Positions 1 through 5,588 of a stretch of DNA of 6,916 nucleotides are shown here, piece by piece. The notes beneath the pieces were generated by a model. It searched no databases, had not been told where the DNA came from, and worked only from the letters and a program-made list of their open reading frames with translations. The DNA comes from Nitrospirae bacterium GWC2_56_14 (GTDB lineage: Bacteria; Nitrospirota; UBA9217). A program made the position numbers and the translations under genes. How positions within the stretch are numbered: position 1 is the first letter of the stretch; each line of letters opens with the position of its first letter. The stretch covers positions 1 through 6,916 of the forward strand of contig MHDY01000007.1 in NCBI GenBank assembly GCA_001803705.1. The letters run 5' to 3'.

Positions 1-483
1 GGACTGGAAGGAGAACTGGAACTGGGTGATGGTCATGGTGGGCCCCTGGATGTTCAAGGACATGGCGATATAGGAGGCCGCCGCATTATGGACCGAATTG
101 GAGAAGGTGGTCGGTGATACCGCCGCATCCCCGTGGTCAAGGATATCATCAAGAAAATTGAACGTGGTCACATGGGGGCCGTAGGCCGTTGTCAGGATGA
201 TGCCGAGCTTTTTTTGCGCGATGTCCCTGATCCCGCTGTCGGCAAGCGCGTCGACCGCGGCAAGCACGGACATCTTGCTCAGCTTGTCCGAGCGCCGTAT
301 CTTCTTGAGCGCGCTCTTGTCGTGCACGGCATCGAGATCGACCAGGAATGCAGGGGATTTGCCTCCGGCGATGTGGGGCGCATCCGCATCACCTGGTTTT
401 TGCCATCCGCTCCGCAGTGCCAGCTCCAGGCTTTCAACGCCCTGGCCCCGCGAACTTATACTGCCGATCCCGAGAATATTCAT
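1..483 (-). CDS. Ketosynthase-like chain length factor, N-terminal part (cut by window edge)
   Basis: My reading of the minus strand from the ATG at 483-481 gives 161 open codons running off the left edge. The protein begins MNILGIGSISSRGQGVESLE, and the thiolase-fold core is recognisable: a GIILTTAYGP stretch near residues 94-103, then SPTTFSNSVHNAAASYIAM and QGPTMTITQ. In active condensing enzymes the GP-(S/T) strand leads to the nucleophilic Cys (TACSSG type). Here the run is ITQFQFSF, so Gln156 falls at the Cys position. Gln at this site is the hallmark of the KS-beta/chain length factor subunits of type II polyketide and aryl-polyene systems, which pair with an active KS and set chain length or decarboxylate malonyl-ACP. 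The gene starts 31 bp after the radical SAM stop, with a modest GGGGA upstream, so it is probably cotranscribed. The natural partner is the KS at 2092-3273. The His motifs and C-terminus are outside the window, so a full-length inactive KS and a short KS-like protein cannot be told apart. Confidence 0.83.
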   Translation of the reverse strand, partial: MNILGIGSISSRGQGVESLELALRSGWQKPGDADAPHIAGGKSPAFLVDLDAVHDKSALKKIRRSDKLSKMSVLAAVDALADSGIRDIAQKKLGIILTTAYGPHVTTFNFLDDILDHGDAAVSPTTFSNSVHNAAASYIAMSLNIQGPTMTITQFQFSFQS

Positions 484-514
484 GGTCCCCATTCCTGTGC
501 AAACACGTTGCGCA

Positions 515-1942
515 TCACTGCCGTGGTTCGTACTCCCGATACAGCATTCTCAGGGACACGACATACTTAATTCCCCGGTAGACCAGCGGTGCAAGCTCTC
601 TGATCGGGAACTTGATCTTGCTGAGCCTGAGAGGATTGGCCCGGAAGACGATCTCGTACAGGTCCGAGAAATGCTGATAAAATCTCCTGACCGGAAGCCT
701 GGTCGGCAGGATCGTGTGCATGCAGTCATAATAGACATACGGGTCCTTGATGAAATCGTTCTTATGCTTCTGCCAGAGCTCGGTCCCCGGAGACGGCGAA
801 AACACGGTAAACGTGATCTCCGCCGGGCAGAGGGCCTTGACCTCTTTTTTCAAGGCTTCGAATTCCTCTTCTCCGAAATCCGGGTCGAGCATGAAGCTCG
901 CGTGCAGGGTTATGCCGAGCTCCCGGAGGATCGCGACGGCCTTTTTGTTGTTTTCGACCGTCGTCCGCTTGTTCAATTTTTCCAGCCGCTCACCGGTCAT
1001 TGCCTCAAGCCCGACATAGACCATGCTCAATCCGGCGTCTTTCCAGAGCTTGAAGACCTCGGGGTGCCTCACAATGGTGTCGCTTCGGGCCCAGCTTACG
1101 TATTTCTTTTTTATCCCGCGTTCGAGGAGCAGGGTCGCTATTTTCGTCATGCGGTCGTTATTGATGAAGTTCTCATCATCCACAAAGTAGATGTGGTCCT
1201 CCTGCAACTTTGAGATCTCGTCGACGACATCCTCGGGGGTCCGCTGGAGATACTGGCCGTTCATGATATGGTGCACCACGCAAAAGGAACAGTTAAAGGG
1301 GCATCCATAGGAGGTGCGGATCGTGGCCGTGCGCGGAAATATGGTCTTCAGCTTTTTTTCGACATTCGAGGTCCAGACGATGAAATATTTCGAGCGATCG
1401 ACAAGGTCTCTCCTGGGCTTGGGGATATCTTCGATGTTGGGATACTTCGGGGGTTTCGCAGCGGCCTTTACGGCGAAATCCGGGTCCTGTGGCGACAACA
1501 CCGCGTCCCCGAACGCCAGCGGCATCCCTTTTTTAAAGCGGTTTACAATTTCCCGGAAGGCCGTTCCGCCCTCGCCCCGGACGATAATATCGATGCCTTC
1601 CGCTGCGTAATCCGCCGGTATCACGGTCGCATGGATGCCTCCCACCACATTGACGATCGACGGCAATTGCTTTTTTGCAAAAGCGGCCAGTTCCCTCACC
1701 AGCTTTGCCTGGCTGCTGAACCCGGTATAACCCACGATGTCGGGCTTCATCTCAAGCAGTCTGCGCTGCAAGGCCTCGAACGGCTTCTTCTCGAAGCTCA
1801 GATCGATGATGGACACCTCGTCTTCCAGCGCGACGCCGCCTGCCACGATTTCCAGTTCCAGCGGTTCCAGGTGGAGAAAAAAGTCCATGAGCAATTTGGA
1901 AAGAGCGATCGGTGGATAGGGTTTAACAAGCAGCACCTTCAT
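515..1942 (-). CDS. B12-binding-domain radical SAM protein, substrate unknown
   Basis: This 475-residue protein has two parts. Residues 1-150 form a Rossmann-like cobalamin-binding-type domain (MKVLLVKPYPP, IIDLSF, KPDIVGYTGFSS, VVGGIHAT, VRGEGGTAF). Residues about 205-400 form a radical SAM barrel with the cluster motif CPFNCSFC (Cys214, Cys218, Cys221), followed by FVDDENF and YVGLEAMTGERLEKLNK. The canonical cobalamin-ligand motif DxHxxG is absent: the equivalent stretch reads DLSFEK. The domain may therefore bind B12 without a lower His ligand, or may have lost B12. Relatives include methyltransferases and cyclases such as the HpnP/HpnR and BchE types, but nothing here fixes the reaction. 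The start is well supported by a GAGGAGG Shine-Dalgarno six bases upstream. The gene has its own promoter-like sequence and lies between the KS gene and the Gln-type KS partner. This suggests it acts on the acyl or polyketide chain or its lipid product, for example by C-methylation, C-C bond formation or ring formation (inference). Confidence 0.93.
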   Translation of the reverse strand: MKVLLVKPYPPIALSKLLMDFFLHLEPLELEIVAGGVALEDEVSIIDLSFEKKPFEALQRRLLEMKPDIVGYTGFSSQAKLVRELAAFAKKQLPSIVNVVGGIHATVIPADYAAEGIDIIVRGEGGTAFREIVNRFKKGMPLAFGDAVLSPQDPDFAVKAAAKPPKYPNIEDIPKPRRDLVDRSKYFIVWTSNVEKKLKTIFPRTATIRTSYGCPFNCSFCVVHHIMNGQYLQRTPEDVVDEISKLQEDHIYFVDDENFINNDRMTKIATLLLERGIKKKYVSWARSDTIVRHPEVFKLWKDAGLSMVYVGLEAMTGERLEKLNKRTTVENNKKAVAILRELGITLHASFMLDPDFGEEEFEALKKEVKALCPAEITFTVFSPSPGTELWQKHKNDFIKDPYVYYDCMHTILPTRLPVRRFYQHFSDLYEIVFRANPLRLSKIKFPIRELAPLVYRGIKYVVSLRMLYREYEPRQ

Positions 1943-1948
1943 GCCTTG

Positions 1949-1955
1949 CCTCCTC
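1949..1955 (-). promoter_or_regulatory. Strong ribosome binding site of the radical SAM gene
   Basis: Read on the minus strand, the sequence is GAGGAGG, six bases before the ATG at 1942-1940. It is one of the closest matches to the anti-Shine-Dalgarno core in this window and fixes the start codon. Confidence 0.8.
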
Positions 1956-2007
1956 GTAGTGACGTTTTATGTGCCAGCCTCTCGATACCGCTGTTTCATT
2001 CCCGCCG

Positions 2008-2036
2008 ATTATACCCAACAGAACGGCTGAATTCAA
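2008..2036 (-). promoter_or_regulatory. Sigma-70-type promoter for radical SAM and chain length factor genes
   Basis: On the minus strand, TTGAAT (2036-2031) is followed by a 17-base spacer and a perfect TATAAT (2013-2008). The -35 box matches four of six consensus bases, the -10 box matches all six, and the spacing is optimal. Transcription would begin near 2001, giving a leader of about 60 bases ending in the GAGGAGG ribosome binding site. It lies in the 149-bp gap after the KS gene, so the radical SAM and chain length factor genes can probably be expressed separately from the genes upstream. This is a motif match only. Confidence 0.6.
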
Positions 2037-2050
2037 TAATGAAATGCCGC

Positions 2051-2084
2051 TGTCCGGGTGACGGTCTCCCTTCCTGCCCGGACA
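2051..2084 (-). repeat. Inverted repeat (8-bp perfect stem) just after the KS stop codon
   Basis: The arms at 2051-2058 (TGTCCGGG) and 2077-2084 (CCCGGACA) are perfect reverse complements separated by 18 bases. The structure begins seven bases past the KS stop codon. In the direction of the genes the T-run comes before the hairpin, not after it, so it is not a textbook intrinsic terminator. It could protect the 3' end of an upstream transcript, weaken read-through, or be a binding site upstream of the promoter at 2008-2036. Confidence 0.5.
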
Positions 2085-2091
2085 AAAAGTG

Positions 2092-3273
2092 TCAAGTACG
2101 ATCTGACTCACGTCCCATCACGATGGCGGCATTGGTGCCGCCGAAAGCCAGGGAGGTGGAGATCGCATAGCGCCCGCTGATCGATGTTATCTCTCGAACC
2201 GGCGCAAGGGGGATCGCTTCGTCCCTGTTCTCGAAACCTGCACTGGCAGGTATCCATCCTTCCCGCAGACCCAGTGCCGTGAAGACCGCCTCGATCCCGC
2301 CGGCAGCGCCCAGCGTGTGCCCCGTCATACCTTTGGTCGAGAGCATCTTGAGGCCCGGCCCGAAGATCCCGGCCAGCGTCGTTCCCTCCACCAGGTCATT
2401 GTCATGGGTTCCCGTGCCGTGAGCGTTGACGAACGCGATGGAAGCCGGCCCGATGCCGGCCTCGGACAGCGCAGCAGCGAGCGCGGCCTTCAACCCCACC
2501 CCTTCGGGACTGGGAGCGGTCAGGTGGTAGGCGTCGCTGGAAGAACCGTATCCGGCAAGCATAAGGTCCGCTGAAGCTCCCCGCCTGCGCGCTGATTCCC
2601 GCGTTTCCAGGACCAGCACGCCCGCGCCTTCGCCGAGGTTCAGCCCCTTGCGGTCGCGGTCAAAAGGCGCGCAAAGCCCGGGATTGGCGATGCCCAGGGA
2701 ATTAAACCCACAGTAAGGCACATGGTTCAGCTCATCGGACCCGCCGGCGACGGCGATGTCGCAAAGGCCGCTCTTGAGCCAGGACAGGGCAATGCCGATG
2801 GCATCCGTTCCGGAAGAGCAGGCGTTCACCACGGAGGCCTGCGGGCCCCGCGCACCGATCTTGCGCGCAATAAACTCGGCCAGGTTGCCGGTCAGGAACC
2901 GGTCTATGGCGGTCATGGGCGCGGAGCCCTGCTCGCGGTACGACTTGTAGAACTGCAGGTCGTTCAGCTGGCTTGCCACGGTCGTGCCCATGCAGACGCC
3001 CACCCGCAGCCCCTTCAGGTCGCCAAGACGGGCTTCCTGCAAGGCCTGGTCCACCGCGACCAGGGCGAGGCTCAGGGTACGCAAACCTTCCATATAATAT
3101 CCGGCCGGCAGCCGTTGTACTTCGAACACAGGAGACTTCAGGATCGTAGGAAAGAGCGTCACCGGTCCCGCGTTCCTCGTTCCCTGTTTAAAGCACTGGA
3201 GCGTCTCGCTCGCGTTGTTCCCTGCGGCCGAGATGACGCCGATGCCTGTTATCAACACAGAAGCTGTATCCAT
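2092..3273 (-). CDS. Beta-ketoacyl-ACP synthase, FabF/KAS II type
   Basis: This 393-residue protein has the usual length for a FabF-type condensing enzyme. It catalyses decarboxylative Claisen condensation of malonyl-ACP with an acyl-thioester. It begins with a typical ITGIGVISAAGNN. The full catalytic set is visible: Cys152 in NACSSGTDAIG, His285 in NAHGTGTHDND, and His319 in KGMTGHTLGAAGG, with Lys314 also present. The C-terminal SLAFGGTNAAIV loop is intact, so it should be active. The ATG at 3273 is preceded by AAAGGT at a suitable distance. The nearby ACP is the likely substrate carrier and the Gln-type KS homologue at 1-483 the likely heterodimer partner, as in type II polyketide and aryl-polyene systems (inference). 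Its long divergent N-terminal stretch and its setting argue against the housekeeping fabF. A 102-bp repeat-containing gap separates it from the deacetylase gene upstream. Confidence 0.95.
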   Translation of the reverse strand: MDTASVLITGIGVISAAGNNASETLQCFKQGTRNAGPVTLFPTILKSPVFEVQRLPAGYYMEGLRTLSLALVAVDQALQEARLGDLKGLRVGVCMGTTVASQLNDLQFYKSYREQGSAPMTAIDRFLTGNLAEFIARKIGARGPQASVVNACSSGTDAIGIALSWLKSGLCDIAVAGGSDELNHVPYCGFNSLGIANPGLCAPFDRDRKGLNLGEGAGVLVLETRESARRRGASADLMLAGYGSSSDAYHLTAPSPEGVGLKAALAAALSEAGIGPASIAFVNAHGTGTHDNDLVEGTTLAGIFGPGLKMLSTKGMTGHTLGAAGGIEAVFTALGLREGWIPASAGFENRDEAIPLAPVREITSISGRYAISTSLAFGGTNAAIVMGRESDRT

Positions 3274-3285
3274 AGTTTACCTTTT

Positions 3286-3374
3286 AGCCGCTAATTTACG
3301 CCAATGAACGTTAAACAATAAATCGGCATGAGTGATTTTAATTTTAATTCGCGTCAATTCGCGTTCATTCGCTG
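3286..3374. repeat. AT-rich intergenic element of 10-bp units arranged as an inverted repeat
   Basis: The right half (3341-3370) is three consecutive 10-base units, ATTTTAATTC, GCGTCAATTC and GCGTTCATTC, sharing T at position 4 and ATTC at positions 7-10; the last two also share GCGT. The left half carries the same units on the opposite strand: read as reverse complement, 3312-3287 gives AACGTTCATT, GGCGTAAATT, then AGCGGC. The arms 3300-3310 and 3362-3372 pair over 11 bases with one mismatch, enclosing an AT-rich centre. The element fills almost all of the gap between the deacetylase stop and the KS ribosome binding site, and its composition differs sharply from the GC-rich genes. It looks like a dispersed palindromic intergenic repeat; copies elsewhere in the genome cannot be checked here. 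Confidence 0.6.
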
Positions 3375-3375
3375 T

Positions 3376-4344
3376 TCACTGCGTGGGCTTTTCCCCCAGA
3401 ACCGCGGTGGTGTCCGGAATGCCCAGCAGGTCCAGGGCTGTATCGACCGTCACGATCCGCATGTCCGGATATTTCGTGCGCACATACGCGAGCAATTCCG
3501 AAATCTCCGCCCGCTGGTTGTAAACGACCTTGCCGACGACGGCCACGGTGCCGCTCGATGAACCCGTGACCCGGTCTCCCGGCAGCGGGGTCCCTTCCAG
3601 CGGAAGATAATGAAGATACCCGGCAGACAGGAACCATTGGTCCCGCAAATGCGTTCCCCGCGCCCCCGACGGGCTGAAAACAAGCTGCTCCTTCGCAATG
3701 AAGCTGCCGGTCTCGCTGGTCAGCGTGATCTTTACATCGATCTGGTGGCCATGAATGATCAGCCAGTCCCGTTCCGCATACGCCTGATCCACCCGGTCCC
3801 GCATTTTCGCGAGCCCGAACTTTTTATTGGAAACGGACCGCAGGTCATATTGTTCAAGAACATCCCGGTTAAATTTGTCCACGCCTCCCCGGGCGGAGCG
3901 GTAGTACTTGCGGGCAATGGACCGGATCATCTCATTGTTCTTATTATAGGGATAGACGAGGTTCTTAACCGTCACACCCATTCCCTCCAGGATCGTCTTT
4001 GAACGGGACAGTTCATCCTCGACCTGGGCCGGAGAAAGGGACCGCAGGTTCCTGTGGGAGGCCGTATGTCCCATGATCTCCCAGCCTGCGTCCCTGAGGC
4101 CCCTGATCTGGACCGGGTCCAGAAACCCCGGCCGGCCGATCAGGTCCGTGGCGATCGCCGAGCAGGCAACCGCGCCCTGTTCGGCAAAAAGATCCCGGGC
4201 CACCAGATAATCCGTATCGAACCCGTCATCGAACACGAAGGTCACCAGCGGAATGGCCGGGCCTGGAACGAAGGCTTCCCGGGGGGTCATGCTGCCGCAG
4301 GCGGCAATGACGAGCGCGAGCAGCGCGGCCATCATCGGTCTCAT
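3376..4344 (-). CDS. Lipoprotein polysaccharide deacetylase (NodB/CE4 fold) with internal insertion
   Basis: From the ATG at 4344 the protein has 322 residues. It opens with a short hydrophobic signal ending in a lipobox (LVIAAC, Cys16), so it is probably a lipid-anchored envelope protein. The carbohydrate esterase 4 motifs follow in order: FDDGFD (Asp39 as likely base, Asp40 metal ligand), HTASH (His93 and His97, metal ligands), YPYNKNN at 131-137, and IIHGHQ near 196-201. Such enzymes remove N- or O-acetyl groups from sugars. Residues about 204-274 do not look like the NodB fold and separate the late HGH motif from the closing ELLAYVRTKYPDMRIVTVDTA part. The start is uncertain: an in-frame ATG at 4389 would overlap the ACP gene by 26 bases and give a longer, more basic signal n-region, while 4335 and 4332 are also possible. 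The ribosome binding site is weak. The setting suggests the substrate is the sugar of the cluster's glycolipid (inference). Confidence 0.88.
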   Translation of the reverse strand: MRPMMAALLALVIAACGSMTPREAFVPGPAIPLVTFVFDDGFDTDYLVARDLFAEQGAVACSAIATDLIGRPGFLDPVQIRGLRDAGWEIMGHTASHRNLRSLSPAQVEDELSRSKTILEGMGVTVKNLVYPYNKNNEMIRSIARKYYRSARGGVDKFNRDVLEQYDLRSVSNKKFGLAKMRDRVDQAYAERDWLIIHGHQIDVKITLTSETGSFIAKEQLVFSPSGARGTHLRDQWFLSAGYLHYLPLEGTPLPGDRVTGSSSGTVAVVGKVVYNQRAEISELLAYVRTKYPDMRIVTVDTALDLLGIPDTTAVLGEKPTQ

Positions 4345-4363
4345 GCAGCCTGCTAACCGTGCG

Positions 4364-4651
4364 TCACGATGCTTTTTTCCTATTTTCATACACGAAATTG
4401 GCGATGGTATTGATCGAATAGAATATTTCTTTTCCCTCATCCATATTCTTCACTTCCATGCCGAAATTGCGCTGCAGCAGCACAACGATCTCGACGGCAT
4501 CAAGCGAGTCCAGTCCAAGCCCCTCGCCGAACAGGACCTCGTCGTCCTTGATGTCCGCCGGATTGACGTCCTCCAGCGAAAGATCGCGAACGATCATTTC
4601 CTTGAGGTCTTTGCGAATTTTTGCCAGTTCCTGTTCCTTGTTGTTTTCCAT
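4364..4651 (-). CDS. Acyl carrier protein
   Basis: This 95-residue acidic protein carries growing acyl chains on a 4'-phosphopantetheine arm. The attachment site is clear: Ser49 in GLGLDSLDAVEIVVLLQ, with the acidic, hydrophobic helix II that docks to partner enzymes. It is longer than a housekeeping AcpP (about 78 residues) because of a charged N-terminal extension (MENNKEQELAKIRKDLKEM) and a C-terminal ENRKKAS tail. The LGLDSLDAVE form resembles the dedicated carrier proteins of secondary-lipid and aryl-polyene-type clusters. An in-frame extension upstream is open, but the AAGGAGA Shine-Dalgarno just before the ATG at 4651 supports the short form. It lies 34 bp after the acyltransferase gene and 19 bp before the deacetylase gene, so all three are probably one transcript. 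It likely presents chains to the KS at 2092-3273 and possibly to the acyltransferase upstream. Confidence 0.95.
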   Translation of the reverse strand: MENNKEQELAKIRKDLKEMIVRDLSLEDVNPADIKDDEVLFGEGLGLDSLDAVEIVVLLQRNFGMEVKNMDEGKEIFYSINTIANFVYENRKKAS

Positions 4652-4656
4652 CTTCT

Positions 4657-4663
4657 TCTCCTT
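4657..4663 (-). promoter_or_regulatory. Ribosome binding site of the ACP gene
   Basis: Read on the minus strand, AAGGAGA sits five bases before the ATG at 4651-4649. It decides between the 95-residue ACP start and a longer open frame reaching back into the acyltransferase gene. Confidence 0.8.
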
Positions 4664-4685
4664 GCATAGTAAGGTGTATATGAAA

Positions 4686-5588
4686 TCAATCATTCCCCTG
4701 CCACATGTCTCGAAACACGAACCACTGATAGGGGTGGTGAATTGCATATTCTTCCAGGATGCGCGCGAACTCCTGAACACAAGCGGCGACCTCTGCTTCC
4801 TTGCCGCCGCGAACGCCTCCCGGCGGGTTGATAACGTGAGAAATGTCGGTCACGTATTTTTTCACCCCCACCTTGGCGGACAGCAGGACCGCAACAGGGC
4901 ATCGTGCCGCGGCCGCGAGGCTGAAAGCGCCGTAAGGGAACCGGACGCTGCCGCCGAGCAGCAGCGCCTCCCGGGAGCCGTACCCATAGGTCCGGTCCCC
5001 CATGATCGAAACGATGCCTCCCTGACCGATCGCCTTCAGGGCTTCCACAACGCCGCCCAGGGAACCATCCGTATACAGCACCTTGATCGTTTCCCGTTCG
5101 TTGTCGATGTTCAGCGCCTCTTTGACAGCCGCATTGTCTTCCGGCCGCATCATGAGATACACGGCACGGTTGAGTTTTCCGAGAGCCGTTGTCGCAACCT
5201 GCCAGTTGCCCACATGGGCCGTCAGGAAGATCATCCCTTTCTGCCCCTCAGCCAGGTGGTTCATTATCTTCTCATATCCCAGAAGCTCAAGCTCGATATC
5301 GCTGCCGCCGGCGGCAACGTAGTACCGGTCGATGAGGCTTTCCCCCTGGTTCACGAACAGCAGGTACACATCGAACTGCCGCCTGAGCATGCCGTGGTCC
5401 GGGAAGCGCCTCCGGACATAGGCCATGCTCGCAGCAACCGCGGCGCGGTCAAAGATCACATAGTACAGGCAGACAAAGTACAGCAGGCCATAGGCGCCCC
5501 GCAGTCCGAAGATCTTCGCTGCAATGCGGAAGAGCCAGAAGCCCAGCCGGTTGCCCCGTTTCCGCTCAACACCCTTCTTTGGGGACAT
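4686..5588 (-). CDS. LpxL/HtrB-like lysophospholipid acyltransferase
   Basis: This 300-residue protein matches the length and plan of lipid A late acyltransferases and their pigment-cluster relatives. A basic N-terminus precedes a hydrophobic membrane-associating segment (about 31-46, GAYGLLYFVCLYYVIF). The acyltransferase core follows with TAHVGNWQV (His125), IMGDR at 195-199 and a closing HHPYQWFVFRDMW typical of the family. It should transfer an acyl group from ACP or CoA to a glycolipid at the inner membrane. One oddity is that the catalytic motif is usually H-x4-D/E, while here it reads HVGNWQ, with Gln130 (codon CAG) at the acidic position. The start codon lies inside the end of the glycosyltransferase gene, a 23-base overlap that implies translational coupling, with TAAGGT upstream. 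Linked glycosyltransferase and acyltransferase genes are a recurring feature of aryl-polyene, xanthomonadin and flexirubin loci. The alternative is a lipid A or phospholipid enzyme unrelated to the ketosynthases. Confidence 0.9.
   Translation of the reverse strand: MSPKKGVERKRGNRLGFWLFRIAAKIFGLRGAYGLLYFVCLYYVIFDRAAVAASMAYVRRRFPDHGMLRRQFDVYLLFVNQGESLIDRYYVAAGGSDIELELLGYEKIMNHLAEGQKGMIFLTAHVGNWQVATTALGKLNRAVYLMMRPEDNAAVKEALNIDNERETIKVLYTDGSLGGVVEALKAIGQGGIVSIMGDRTYGYGSREALLLGGSVRFPYGAFSLAAAARCPVAVLLSAKVGVKKYVTDISHVINPPGGVRGGKEAEVAACVQEFARILEEYAIHHPYQWFVFRDMWQGND

Noticed and set aside
197..1213. Long plus-strand open frame (338 codons)
   Set aside because: It lies antisense to the radical SAM and chain length factor genes, has no recognisable domain, and is explained by the GC-rich codon pattern of the real minus-strand genes.
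2051..2084. Intrinsic terminator of the KS gene
   Set aside because: The hairpin is not followed by a T-run in the direction of transcription; the T-run lies before it.
1923..2111. Small 62-codon minus-strand frame across the KS/radical SAM gap
   Set aside because: It overlaps both neighbouring genes, lacks a convincing ribosome binding site, and runs through the promoter and hairpin.
2092..3273. Housekeeping fabF
   Set aside because: No fabD, fabG or plsX genes are nearby. The ACP is an extended, non-AcpP type, and a Gln-type KS partner lies in the same block, so a specialised KS is more likely.
3341..3374. CRISPR-like array from the regular 10-bp units
   Set aside because: The units are directly adjacent with no spacers, far too short, and mirrored on the other arm. 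This is a palindromic repeat, not a CRISPR array.
3274..3375. Promoter for the KS gene in the repeat element
   Set aside because: A TTGACG followed by AT-rich DNA is present, but no TATAAT-like box lies at 16-18 bases. The candidate hexamer TAAAAT is only 11 bases away.
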